Shown one piece after another: positions 10,099 through 18,588 of a stretch of 64,000 nt of DNA; the first letter of the stretch is position 1, and the number at the start of each line of letters is the position of its first letter. The stretch is taken from NCBI RefSeq assembly GCF_000963965.1, contig NZ_BAMX01000022.1, positions 98,001-162,000 on the forward strand. The letters are read 5' to 3'. This stretch comes from Acetobacter orientalis (lineage in GTDB: Bacteria; Pseudomonadota; Alphaproteobacteria; Acetobacterales; Acetobacteraceae). Under the pieces are notes generated by a model, which worked only from the letters and a program-made list of their open reading frames with translations, was not told where the DNA came from and made no database searches. The translations under genes and the position numbers were made by a program.

Positions 10099-10319
10099 AA
10101 GAAAACCGTTTCGGATTTAACGGAAAGAAATTTATTTAGAGATTAGGCATGAACACCAGAACTGTCTTGGTTCATATAGAAAAGGTAAGTTCAATTTCGA
10201 CAGGGAGGGGGGTAGTCGATATAGGCAGCAGGAATTGATTATTTTAGCCCATTTATTGGGGTTCTGACTATTCGGTATGTGCTATAAATTTATATCCTCT
10301 CATATAATAAAATGGAAAA

Positions 10320-11249
10320 TCATAATTTATTTATTTTCGCTTGTTGCTGTATCCATTGTGTAAAGTTATCTATGTGTGCCCTCCTGTTAAACGGAGTGGA
10401 AAGAAAATATCCTCTTTTGCTTTTTATTGGCTTATTACTCAGGGAAACAATTTGTTTTGTTTTTATAAGGTCATCAACTAAAGGCCGCCACCCCAAAGCA
10501 ATGCCTTGATTCTGCAAAACAGCTTGCAAAAGTAATGGGTAATTTCCAAAAGAAAGATTGTTTTTTGAAAAGGTCTTAATTGGAAGAGACGTATCAATAG
10601 ACGCAAACCAGTCTGCCCATGTAAACCACTGATGGTCTGGGCCGGTTAAATGTAATAATTTTGCCTTTACAATATCTCGTGGGTGGTTAAATGGCCCTGC
10701 TGCCTTGAAATATGCAGCGCTACAGATAGGAACGATTTCTTCTTGAAATAGGCAGGTCCACGATAGATCATGGGTCTGCGGTTTTTCTCCAAAAAGAATA
10801 GAAACATCATGATGAGTGTTTCTATGGTCTATTTTGGCGTCACGTTTCGCCTGAGTTGTGAGTAAGCTTACATCAATTTCAGGAAATTTTTCTTCAAAGT
10901 CTGACAAGCGTGGTAGAAGCCAGTTAGCGGCAAATCCGTAGTCTGTCAGAATGATTAATGTTTCACGACTGTCACTATCATGGATTATTTCCATGGTATT
11001 ATAGAGTTGTGTCAGCACGTCTGCAGTCGTGGTGTGTAGCATTTGGCCATGACGGGTCGCGGAGACCCCTCTATGCCGACGCTCGAATAAAATAACTCCC
11101 AGTAATTTTTCTAGGTGCGCAATTTGCTGGCTGACGGCGGGTTGGGTCATTCCCAGTTCAAGGGCGGCCGTACTGAAGCTGCCGCATCGACCAACAGTCT
11201 CAATCAGGCGCAGGGAGCGTAATAGATAGTCTGCTTGATTCGGTGTCAT
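10320..11249 (-). CDS. LysR-type regulator of choline-sulfate use
   Basis: Transcription factor of 309 residues with an N-terminal winged helix-turn-helix (about 13-70, including GSFSTAALELGMTQPAVSQQ) and a C-terminal periplasmic-binding-protein-like effector domain. The helix-turn-helix and length match the LysR family. It is divergent from the choline-sulfatase gene across 119 nt, the usual arrangement of the choline-sulfate LysR subgroup with its target. The shared intergenic region holds a T-N11-A inverted repeat (11259-11275) suited to LysR binding. The effector is probably choline sulfate or a breakdown product; this is inferred from neighbours only. Confidence 0.88.
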   Translation of the reverse strand: MTPNQADYLLRSLRLIETVGRCGSFSTAALELGMTQPAVSQQIAHLEKLLGVILFERRHRGVSATRHGQMLHTTTADVLTQLYNTMEIIHDSDSRETLIILTDYGFAANWLLPRLSDFEEKFPEIDVSLLTTQAKRDAKIDHRNTHHDVSILFGEKPQTHDLSWTCLFQEEIVPICSAAYFKAAGPFNHPRDIVKAKLLHLTGPDHQWFTWADWFASIDTSLPIKTFSKNNLSFGNYPLLLQAVLQNQGIALGWRPLVDDLIKTKQIVSLSNKPIKSKRGYFLSTPFNRRAHIDNFTQWIQQQAKINKL

Positions 11250-11258
11250 AACTCGTGC

Positions 11259-11275
11259 TTATACAACATATATAA
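11259..11275. promoter_or_regulatory. LysR-type operator candidate between regulator and choline-sulfatase
   Basis: TTATA-N7-TATAA, a perfect inverted repeat of the T-N11-A class recognised by LysR proteins, lies 10 nt upstream of the regulator start and 94 nt upstream of the sulfatase start. Position and symmetry support it; no binding data can be seen. Confidence 0.4.
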
Positions 11276-11368
11276 ACGTAGATACATCAAAAATAACATA
11301 TAAAATGGTTTATTGTTTTCGATTAAAACTATTTTAAATGGTTGAATTGAGGGATGGAGACTGACCCC

Positions 11369-12898
11369 ATGACACAAACCTCTCCGCTGAATTTTTTGGT
11401 TGTTGTGGCTGACCAGCTAACAGCTCTTGCGTTGCCTGCTTGTTTGGGTGGGCGCGATCCGTCTCCAGCTCAGGTGCCTAACTTACTCAAGCTGGCTCAA
11501 CGCGGTGCCGCCTTTACGAATGCTTACACGGTTAGCCCTCTGTGTGGGCCTTCTCGTGGTGCGTTTATGACAGGCCTTATGCCGTCCCAAAGTGGGATTG
11601 TGGATAATGGCAGCGAATGGCACTCAGATATTCCAACGTTTGGGCACAGACTGCGAGATGTGGGGTATCAGACCATTCTTGCTGGAAAGATGCACTTTGT
11701 TGGCGCCGACCAGCTTCATGGTTTTGAAGAGCGCCTGACGACAGATATTTACCCCTCAGATTTTACCTGGGTGCCTGATTGGCAGAATGAGAAGGATCGA
11801 CCTGACTGGTATCATTCTATGGATTCTGTGCTGAATGCTGGGCCGATTTTACGCAGTAATCAAATTGATTTCGATGAAGAAGTCGCATTTGCATCACGCC
11901 GAAAATTGTTCGATTTAGCCCGTCAACGAGATGATAGTCGGCCATTTTGCATGGTTGTGTCTTTTACGCACCCCCATGACCCTTTCAATATTACGCCACA
12001 CTGGTGGGATCTGTATGCAGACACCGACATTCCACTTCCCCGAGTGCCAGAGGCGGTAGAGAACCACCCTGCTGAAGAGCGTATTCGCGCGGCGTGTGGT
12101 ATTGATACGCACCGCCCTACCGAAGCGGATGTGCTGCGGGCAAAGCGTGCTTACTACGGGGCGATTTCTTATGTTGATCATCAACTAGGAGAGTTGCTCG
12201 CTGTTTTGCAGCAGACCGGGCTAGACAAAACCACAGCAATTATTTTCACGAGTGACCATGGTGAAATGCTCGGTGAACATGGACAGTGGTATAAAATGTC
12301 TTTCCGGGAGGGGGCAAGTCGCATACCGCTTCTGTTTGCCCTGCCGCAAGGTCAGTCAGGGCGTGTTGATTGCGCTGTCAGCTTGGCTGATGTTGGCGAG
12401 ACAATTTGTGGTCTCGTCGGTGCGCCGTCTGCTCCAGAAGTGAGTGGCCGTGATTTGACACCCCTTCTACATGGGCAGACGGCTTGGCCAGATGAAGTGT
12501 TTGGTGAGTATTTGGGTGAGGGAACGTTTGAACCGACTGTTATGATACGGCGTGACAGATGGAAATTTCTGTACACACCAAACGATCCTGAGCAATTATA
12601 TGATCTGGAAAATGATCCAGACGAAAAGCAAAATCTTGCGTTAGTACCTGCTCACCAGGAGCGTGTCCGTGCGTTTCAGGCTGAAGCGCTCCAAAAATGG
12701 GACTTTAGTAGGCTCCGGCACAATGTGGTGCTTAGTCAGCAAAGGCGTGCATTAGTTAAGCGTGCTCTGGCCACTGGTCGCTGTACAGCATGGGACTATC
12801 AGCCCCCTGCAAATGCGCACCGAACCTATATTCGCCATCATAAACCCTTGGAGCAGCTTGAAGCCGAAGCGCGGCTGCTACCACAGGGAGTTAGGTAA
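11369..12898 (+). CDS. betC: Choline-sulfatase
   Basis: Hydrolyses choline-O-sulfate to choline and sulfate. The 509-residue type I sulfatase has the formylglycine site CGPSR with Cys59 (counted from 11369), the metal-binding DHGEMLGEHG segment, and a C-terminal choline-sulfatase extension (the last 60 residues, with WDFSRLRHNVVLSQQRR). No signal peptide, so cytosolic. The frame also has an ATG at 11354, but GGAG at 11356-11359 is well spaced only for 11369. Transcribed divergently from a LysR regulator and followed by a TonB-dependent receptor and an MFS carrier, so uptake and cleavage form one operon. No choline dehydrogenase genes (betA/betB) are nearby, so sulfur rather than betaine may be the purpose. 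Confidence 0.93.
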   Translation: MTQTSPLNFLVVVADQLTALALPACLGGRDPSPAQVPNLLKLAQRGAAFTNAYTVSPLCGPSRGAFMTGLMPSQSGIVDNGSEWHSDIPTFGHRLRDVGYQTILAGKMHFVGADQLHGFEERLTTDIYPSDFTWVPDWQNEKDRPDWYHSMDSVLNAGPILRSNQIDFDEEVAFASRRKLFDLARQRDDSRPFCMVVSFTHPHDPFNITPHWWDLYADTDIPLPRVPEAVENHPAEERIRAACGIDTHRPTEADVLRAKRAYYGAISYVDHQLGELLAVLQQTGLDKTTAIIFTSDHGEMLGEHGQWYKMSFREGASRIPLLFALPQGQSGRVDCAVSLADVGETICGLVGAPSAPEVSGRDLTPLLHGQTAWPDEVFGEYLGEGTFEPTVMIRRDRWKFLYTPNDPEQLYDLENDPDEKQNLALVPAHQERVRAFQAEALQKWDFSRLRHNVVLSQQRRALVKRALATGRCTAWDYQPPANAHRTYIRHHKPLEQLEAEARLLPQGVR

Positions 12899-12905
12899 TA
12901 TCGCC

Positions 12906-15299
12906 ATGATATTTAATCGTCTTTCGTATCGCGCTTCTTTCGCTTTTGTTGTTTCCCTTGGAGCAACGTACTCGGCACATGCTGCTGAGGCAGAGCGTTA
13001 CCAGAGGGTACCTCAGCCCAGAGAGGTTGTGCAAAAGCAGAACAAACAGAAGAAGGTCTCTGCGGTTGCAGCACAGACCAAACAATCCTCCGCTCTGGAG
13101 GAAGTGATCGTTCGTTCTAACAGGCGTACGCAGCAAGCAGTGAACACGCCAGCGTCAGTTGTCGTTTTGACAGGGAAGACACTTCAGACAACCGGCGTGC
13201 GTGATGCATTGTCGCTAGCCCGTGATATTCCCGGCCTTATGGCAGAAAGTACGTCGGGTTCTACCAATCCGCGCTATAGATTACGTGGTATTGGAACAAA
13301 TGATTTTTCAGCCAACATGACTACAGCCGTTGGCGTGTCTGAAGATGAAGTGTTTTTGGATAGTGGTGCCTCTCAGGGCACGCCAATTTATGATTTGGAT
13401 CATGTCGAGGTTTTTCGTGGGCCGCAAGGTACTTTGCAAGGTAAAAACACAACAGCGGGCATGGTCTCTTATTATACCAAAAAGCCAACCAACACACTTG
13501 ATGGTTATGTGCGGGGTACTGCCGGAAATTATGGGCTTTGGGGAGAAGAAGGGGCTATTGGTGGGCCGATTATAAAAGATAAACTCATGGCACGTTTTGC
13601 CATTGTGAACCGGCGTATGGATGGCCAGTATTATAATGGCACACATAAAAACCCCACAGGTGGCTATCAGTACTATGATATGCGCGGGCAAATTCTTGCA
13701 AAGCCGGTTGATAATCTCTCTATTCTGATCAAGGCTCACCTTGGCCGAAACAGAACGGAAGTGCCTATTGACCATGTCGGGCTGCTAGAGGGGGGCACAG
13801 ATGCGCAAGGGTATGCTCAAACGTCCCGCCGCAATATCCAGAACAACGGGCGCACAGATGCAACAACCCGTAGGGCAGGGCTTTCTGTTAATGCACGTTA
13901 TGAGTTTGAAAATGGCTGGAGCCTAAGCAATATTTTTGCTCTCGAGTGGAATCACTTCAATGTTTTTTCTGATGATGATGCAAGCCCTGCGGCTGTTGAT
14001 TATCAGGAAAATATTGGCGGCGTAGCGCGAGTGCTCAGCAACGAAGTTCGTGTGGCATCACCACAAAATAAGAAAATAAGATATATTGGTGGTGTCTATT
14101 ATTTAAGGAACATGACGCAATCTTCTAGTCAGCAGCCGCTTTATAGTCCGACTGATTTCGGTGTGAATGGCAATGCATCCAGCTTCAATATTAACACGCA
14201 GGACGCAGCTGTCTTTTCTGCTCTCTCCTTCGATCTTACGCGCCGCCTTACCCTTGATATTGGGGGGCGCTTTACATCTGAAACCCGTAGCGCCAATGGT
14301 GAAGCATGGGCCTATAATACCCTAGCCTCAGACCCGTATTATACCGGTAATAGAGCACTCACTTATATAAACACAAATACAGGCACATTTATTGACCCCG
14401 CGACTGGGCAAAGTCTGAGTGGGCCGCCGTTGAAAAAAACGTTTAACCGTGACAGTGAGGATGCCAGCCTAAAATACCAGTTTTCTCATGGCATTACTGG
14501 CTATTTACGTTATGCGCGTGGTTTCCGTACCGGTAATTACAATACCTACGTTGCAACAGCGTCAGATTTTAGTCTCTATAACCCTGAAGTGCTGACTGAT
14601 TATGAAGGCGGTATAAAGGCTCGGTTATGGAACGGCAAAGCTCAGCTTAATCTTTCTGGTTTCCATTACGACTATAATAATATGCAGGTTACAATTCTGC
14701 AAAATACTGGCACGCACACAACTAATGCCGCACGCGCCGTGTCTAACGGGTTTGAATTTGAAGGTCAGGTTCGCCCACTTGAAAACTTGTTTGGTTCATT
14801 TGGTGTGTCTTATCAAGATGCACATTATACCAGTTTTCGTAATGCAAGTGCGCCAACACCGTTTAACGGAGGTAACCCGGTTGACTTGTCCGGGCAGCCG
14901 TTGGAACGCGCGCCCCATGTTACGACTAATTTTTTATTGAGTTATAAAATTCCGGTCTCGTTTGGTGATTTCACAGTCCAAACCGACTGGCGTTATACCA
15001 GCCGTTATCGTTTCCAAGCATGGTCCGATGTGCATCCGGCTACGCCTGCGCCATTTCTTTCTTCACCGCAAACACAAGCCTTAGTACGAAATGCTTTTTC
15101 CCAGAAAGCAGTCATCACAGGAAATGTAAGGCTCGCATGGCATTCTGTTGATCAGAAAACAGAAGTAGCTGTCTGGCTACACAACATCACTAACCAGATG
15201 ACCTATACCAATGCGTTTGGTGAATTCTTTAACCGGAATATTAGTCGTTACCCCGGTGACTTGCGCTCCTTTGGTTTTGAAGTCATGCGGTCTTTATAA
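12906..15299 (+). CDS. TonB-dependent receptor of the choline-sulfate operon
   Basis: Outer-membrane beta-barrel importer, 797 residues. The start at 12906 begins a clear Sec signal peptide (about 25 residues, ending near YSAHA), which the longer frame from 12762 would bury. A basic, Gln/Lys-rich stretch precedes a TonB box-like EEVIVRSNRR and the plug domain (VVLTGKTLQTTG, then RLRGIGTNDFSANMTTA). The barrel follows, and the chain ends in a terminal strand (FGFEVMRSL) lacking the usual final Phe/Trp. It sits 7 nt after choline-sulfatase and 2 nt before the MFS gene. Substrate is probably choline sulfate or another sulfate ester. TonB receptors of the FecA-like family this long usually carry iron chelates, so the assignment rests on context. 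Confidence 0.88.
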   Translation: MIFNRLSYRASFAFVVSLGATYSAHAAEAERYQRVPQPREVVQKQNKQKKVSAVAAQTKQSSALEEVIVRSNRRTQQAVNTPASVVVLTGKTLQTTGVRDALSLARDIPGLMAESTSGSTNPRYRLRGIGTNDFSANMTTAVGVSEDEVFLDSGASQGTPIYDLDHVEVFRGPQGTLQGKNTTAGMVSYYTKKPTNTLDGYVRGTAGNYGLWGEEGAIGGPIIKDKLMARFAIVNRRMDGQYYNGTHKNPTGGYQYYDMRGQILAKPVDNLSILIKAHLGRNRTEVPIDHVGLLEGGTDAQGYAQTSRRNIQNNGRTDATTRRAGLSVNARYEFENGWSLSNIFALEWNHFNVFSDDDASPAAVDYQENIGGVARVLSNEVRVASPQNKKIRYIGGVYYLRNMTQSSSQQPLYSPTDFGVNGNASSFNINTQDAAVFSALSFDLTRRLTLDIGGRFTSETRSANGEAWAYNTLASDPYYTGNRALTYINTNTGTFIDPATGQSLSGPPLKKTFNRDSEDASLKYQFSHGITGYLRYARGFRTGNYNTYVATASDFSLYNPEVLTDYEGGIKARLWNGKAQLNLSGFHYDYNNMQVTILQNTGTHTTNAARAVSNGFEFEGQVRPLENLFGSFGVSYQDAHYTSFRNASAPTPFNGGNPVDLSGQPLERAPHVTTNFLLSYKIPVSFGDFTVQTDWRYTSRYRFQAWSDVHPATPAPFLSSPQTQALVRNAFSQKAVITGNVRLAWHSVDQKTEVAVWLHNITNQMTYTNAFGEFFNRNISRYPGDLRSFGFEVMRSL

Positions 15300-15301
15300 C
15301 T

Positions 15302-16453
15302 ATGTGGGGGCAAACGCGTAAAATTGGTCTTATAACATTAGCTGCTATCAGCGCAGCAGATTGTGCCGCGCACAGTATGAACTCGCTAGGCCCATTTGCT
15401 GTGGGGGAGTTGATAAAAAATGGCCAGATGACAGCAGCACAGGCTGGTCTTTGGAGCAGCATAGAAATGCTGTCCTATGCTGCTGCCATGACAGGCATTG
15501 CACCCCACGTAAATCGTGTGCGTTTGCGGATGCTGGCCCTTGTTGCTGCGGGCTGCGTTGTTGTTGCACAAACCGGGTCAGCTTATTTGCATGTTTTCTG
15601 GGGGCTACTGTGTTTACGTGGTTTGTCCGGTTTGGGGCTAGGGGCATTGAACACAGTTGTTAACGTGGGGGCCAGCCGCATAGGGCAACCTGTTTTTGTG
15701 CTTTCGTTTGTTATGGTTGTACAGACAGTCGTTTTTTCTGCATCAAGCCTTTTTCTGCCATATGTTGGTAAAGTGCTTGGGCAAAAGGGTATTTTTTTAC
15801 TATTGGCATGCATTGTTCTTTTGCTCATGCCCTTGATGCGGCTGTTACCTAATAGGCCCCATAAGACTGCGGAGGCGCCACAAGCGGCCCACCCGGCATC
15901 TGGCCAAGAGATTGCCGCGTTACTTGCTGTTTTATGTTATACAGGTGGTAGCCTTGCTGTGTGGCCATTTACAGAACGGATCGCTGCATCAGTAGGGCTT
16001 ACACCTAACGCATTTGGTGCTTTGTCTGCCTTTGCAAATTTTTTTGGTTTATGTGTCTGTCTTTTCAGTGTTCGGTTGAGCCAAAATAAAAGTAATATGC
16101 GCTTGTTAAGTCCGGCACTTATCCTGACGGGAGTGATTTGTATTTTTCAGGCGTGGCCACCATCGTGGTTATTTTTTAACACAGCATTTTCTTTAAATTA
16201 TGCCCTATGGTTTTTTATTTACCCTAGTCTGGTTGGTGTAACCTGTTTGATTGACCCTTCTGGTAAGCTTGCGTCCCGCTCTGGGGGCGTATGGATGCTC
16301 TCTCAAGCCGCAACCACGCTACTGGCTGGTGTGGCGGGTAATAGTGGGCAGTACATGTGGGTGGGCTTTTTTGGCTTTTTATTGTGCCTTATATCAGCCA
16401 TCTGCATATTTTTTATCAAACCACATCAGATAATAGCCTCGCGGCCTTTATAG
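15302..16453 (+). CDS. MFS transporter of the choline-sulfate operon
   Basis: Inner-membrane carrier of 383 residues with about 11-12 hydrophobic helices in two halves separated by a basic loop (LLPNRPHKTAEAPQ, about 185-200). It has the overall plan of the major facilitator superfamily but no strongly diagnostic motif. The start is 2 nt after the stop of the TonB receptor, so translation is coupled. Together with the receptor and the sulfatase it gives a complete route for a sulfate ester: outer membrane, inner membrane, hydrolysis. The substrate is inferred from that order. Confidence 0.83.
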   Translation: MWGQTRKIGLITLAAISAADCAAHSMNSLGPFAVGELIKNGQMTAAQAGLWSSIEMLSYAAAMTGIAPHVNRVRLRMLALVAAGCVVVAQTGSAYLHVFWGLLCLRGLSGLGLGALNTVVNVGASRIGQPVFVLSFVMVVQTVVFSASSLFLPYVGKVLGQKGIFLLLACIVLLLMPLMRLLPNRPHKTAEAPQAAHPASGQEIAALLAVLCYTGGSLAVWPFTERIAASVGLTPNAFGALSAFANFFGLCVCLFSVRLSQNKSNMRLLSPALILTGVICIFQAWPPSWLFFNTAFSLNYALWFFIYPSLVGVTCLIDPSGKLASRSGGVWMLSQAATTLLAGVAGNSGQYMWVGFFGFLLCLISAICIFFIKPHQIIASRPL

Positions 16454-16468
16454 CCTGGTTTGTTTTCA

Positions 16469-16645
16469 TCATGATGCGACTTCTAGTGGTTGCAGCGTTA
16501 CGTCGTATTGGAACAGGCTAGCAGTGGCGTCAGATAAAGCAAAAAGCACTGCCTGAGCATTGTGGTGGGGGAGAGAGGCTCCTGCCACAATGGCAAGCAG
16601 CCCCCCTATGGCAAAAGTCGGCCAGAGCATTTTTCTGAATAACAT
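16469..16645 (-). CDS. Small membrane or secreted protein, unknown
   Basis: A 58-residue protein starting at the ATG at 16645, which has GGAG 6 nt upstream; an ATG four codons earlier (16657) lacks such a site. The N-terminus has basic residues and a hydrophobic helix (about 7-24, FAIGGLLAIVAG) and may be a signal peptide or an anchor; the rest (NAQAVLFALSDATASLFQYD) is amphipathic. No family is recognised. It lies between the MFS gene (convergent) and the peroxiredoxin gene (divergent), and its upstream region is shared with the peroxiredoxin promoter and its palindrome. Could be a real small gene co-regulated with the peroxiredoxin, or chance. Confidence 0.45.
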   Translation of the reverse strand: MLFRKMLWPTFAIGGLLAIVAGASLPHHNAQAVLFALSDATASLFQYDVTLQPLEVAS

Positions 16646-16705
16646 TGTGTTCTCCATGAGGGCTGGACGTCTTACCGTCGGTGCTTTCGATCGTTGGATA
16701 ATCTT

Positions 16706-16720
16706 ATTCCACTAAAATAT
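16706..16720 (+). promoter_or_regulatory. Recurrent box ATTCCACTAAAATAT upstream of peroxiredoxin
   Basis: Fifteen-base element 81 nt before the peroxiredoxin start. The same element with one or two changes occurs upstream of a DszC-like gene (46137-46151) and of an ABC transporter gene (56623-56637, opposite strand). Candidate binding site for a shared sulfur regulator. Confidence 0.45.
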
Positions 16721-16742
16721 GATGAATTATATTTTTTACAAC

Positions 16743-16768
16743 GATAAAAATATGTGCTTATTTTTATC
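16743..16768. promoter_or_regulatory. Perfect palindrome upstream of peroxiredoxin
   Basis: GATAAAAATA and TATTTTTATC are exact inverted arms of 10 bp around TGTGCT. It lies 33 nt before the peroxiredoxin start, in the -10/-35 to leader region, so it could be an operator or form a leader hairpin. AT-only arms make chance more likely than length alone suggests. Confidence 0.4.
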
Positions 16769-16801
16769 TCAGATTTTATTGTGTGATTCTGAGGGGAACT
16801 T

Positions 16802-17431
16802 ATGACACTCCAGCTTGGTCAGATCGCTCCTGATTTCGTGCAGGATAGCACGCAGGGGCCAATCCATTTTCATTCATGGCTCGGGACGGCTTGGGGTATT
16901 CTGTTTAGCCACCCGAAAGATTTTACCCCCGTTTGCACAACGGAGCTTGGTGCTGTTGCCCGCCTTGCGCCTGAGTGGGCTAAGCGGGACACGAAAGTAC
17001 TAGGTCTGTCTGTTGATGGGCTCAAAGATCATACGGTTTGGGAGGCAGATATTGCCGAAACTCAGGGCGGTATTGTGAATTTTCCTATCCTTGCAGATAC
17101 AGATCAAAAGGTTTCGACCCTTTATGGCATGATCCACCCAGATACTGACCCAAAGGTAACGGTGAGAAGTGTTTTCATTATTGATCCCAACAAGAAAGTC
17201 AGACTGACACTGACCTATCCTCCTTCAGCAGGGCGAAACTTCGATGAAATTCTGCGCGTGTTGGATAGTCTGCAACTGACAGACCAACAGAAGGTAACAA
17301 CGCCCGCAAATTGGAAAGCGGGGGAGGATGTGATTATCGCCCCCTCTGTCAGTGATGAGCAGGCAAAAACGCTTTTCCCTCAGGGATGGAAGACTCTCAA
17401 ACCCTATCTGCGTTTAGTGAAACTTTCATAA
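16802..17431 (+). CDS. 1-Cys peroxiredoxin, Prx6/LsfA type
   Basis: Thiol peroxidase that reduces hydrogen peroxide and organic peroxides. The 209-residue protein has the Prx6 active-site PKDFTPVCTTE with peroxidatic Cys45, and the long C-terminal arm of this subfamily (KVTTPANWKAGEDVIIAPSV); length is standard. Ribosome site GAGGGG before ATG 16802. LsfA of Pseudomonas is a member of this group that is induced when sulfate is limiting, which fits the surrounding sulfur genes. The upstream region holds a perfect palindrome and the recurrent ATTCCAC box. It probably protects against peroxide formed by flavin monooxygenases working with little cysteine or glutathione available; that role is inference. 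Confidence 0.93.
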   Translation: MTLQLGQIAPDFVQDSTQGPIHFHSWLGTAWGILFSHPKDFTPVCTTELGAVARLAPEWAKRDTKVLGLSVDGLKDHTVWEADIAETQGGIVNFPILADTDQKVSTLYGMIHPDTDPKVTVRSVFIIDPNKKVRLTLTYPPSAGRNFDEILRVLDSLQLTDQQKVTTPANWKAGEDVIIAPSVSDEQAKTLFPQGWKTLKPYLRLVKLS

Positions 17432-17469
17432 AACACGCAGAAACAGAGTAACCAAAGGGGACTATCAGG

Positions 17470-18279
17470 GTGCGGCACAGTGTCAACAAGCGAACGCCAG
17501 AAGTAAAATACGCAAGAACCATGCCTTCTGTGGTCAAAAGTAAAGCTGTGTCGCAATCAGCGTTTTTAATGCAAAAATTAGCGAAACAAAGAGCGTTTTC
17601 TTTGCAGGCTAAGCTTGAGACTACTGATGACGTGCCTGCGGATATTGTCCGTCATCTTTCTACGTCTCTCGCAGCGTTTGAACTTATTATTGTACCTGGT
17701 TTAGATGGCTCTGCCCGTCATCATTGGCAGTCTCTTTGGCAGGCACTCTTTCAGGCAGAAGGCATTCCCGTTGGAAGGGTCAATCAGGAAATTTGGTCAA
17801 GGCCCCACTATAAAGGTTGGATAATGACGCTGGTTGCTACTGTCAAAAAAAGTAAAAAACCGGTGCTGTTGGTGGGGCACAGTGTAGGCTGCGTGCTGAT
17901 AGCGCATGCTGTTAAGGAGGGCCTCTTGCCAGATACAGTGGCAGGAGCCTTGCTGGTTGCTCCAGCTGATGTCGAGAATGGGCCAGAACAGGATATTTCT
18001 CGTGTTGCGGCGTTTAGCCCGGTGCCGCTTTCTTCGTTACCTTTTCCTGCATTGGTCGTTGGCAGTCGTAATGATCCATGGCTGAGTGTTACGCGGGCTC
18101 GTACGTTTGCCCGGCATTGGAACGCTTCTTTTGTTGATGCCGGTCGTAAGGGGCATATCGGTAACCAGTGTGATCTGGGATACTGGCTGGATGGTCTGAT
18201 GTTTCTGGATCGGTTGGCCCAAACTGTTCTGATCGAGAAGACGGGCTTACGGCGTCTGCATAAAAAAACACTGCAATAG
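17470..18279 (+). CDS. Serine hydrolase, RBBP9/YdeN family
   Basis: Alpha/beta hydrolase of the RBBP9/YdeN group, 269 residues. The catalytic triad is visible: Ser138 in GHSVG, Asp202 in SRNDPW and His229 in GHIGNQ. The core (FELIIVPGLDGSARHHWQSL, about 70-250) is preceded by a basic, low-complexity arm of about 65 residues not usual for the family. Start is GTG at 17470 with AAAGGGGA 8 nt upstream; a later ATG (17521) has no such site. Only 38 nt separate it from the peroxiredoxin, so probably co-transcribed. Homologues are found beside sulfur-starvation genes; the substrate is unknown, a small ester or thioester is possible. Confidence 0.83.
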   Translation: MRHSVNKRTPEVKYARTMPSVVKSKAVSQSAFLMQKLAKQRAFSLQAKLETTDDVPADIVRHLSTSLAAFELIIVPGLDGSARHHWQSLWQALFQAEGIPVGRVNQEIWSRPHYKGWIMTLVATVKKSKKPVLLVGHSVGCVLIAHAVKEGLLPDTVAGALLVAPADVENGPEQDISRVAAFSPVPLSSLPFPALVVGSRNDPWLSVTRARTFARHWNASFVDAGRKGHIGNQCDLGYWLDGLMFLDRLAQTVLIEKTGLRRLHKKTLQ

Positions 18280-18588
18280 AGAGCAGGTGATGATTTTTCA
18301 TAACGCTGACATTCTATGGGTTCTTTCTTGTTATGGACGCTGTGTGGGTTAACAATGAAAAATAATGTTATCTCTTAGAATATAAATTTATTTTTTGGAT
18401 ATTAATAAAACTATTATTGGATAAAATGATTTTTATAATAGCTACATTTGTTTTGTTTTCTGTTCAGCGTAAAGACGGCGCTTTGCGTCTCTTTGGGCGG
18501 GCTATTCTTTTTTTGCCTGAGTGTATGCTCTGAAAAACCATTTCCAGAAAATATTCTTTAAAAACGGTTTTGAAAGTAATGACTCATA
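18280..18588. other. Intergenic region before cysE
   Basis: No gene is supported. The first 150 nt are very AT-rich and probably hold the cysE promoter. At 18473-18490 AGACG/CGTCT can form a small stem, and GGGCGGGCTATTCTTTTTTT follows about 7 nt later, which resembles a terminator or attenuator placed about 75 nt before cysE. A leader-based control of cysE is possible but not shown. Confidence 0.35.

Noticed and set aside
12762..12905. N-terminal 48 residues of the first TonB receptor frame
   Set aside because: They are a shadow of the choline-sulfatase gene; the signal peptide begins at 12906.
15348..15663. Frames of about 100 codons on both strands inside the MFS gene
   Set aside because: Shadows of a clear coding region, Cys-rich and without family resemblance.
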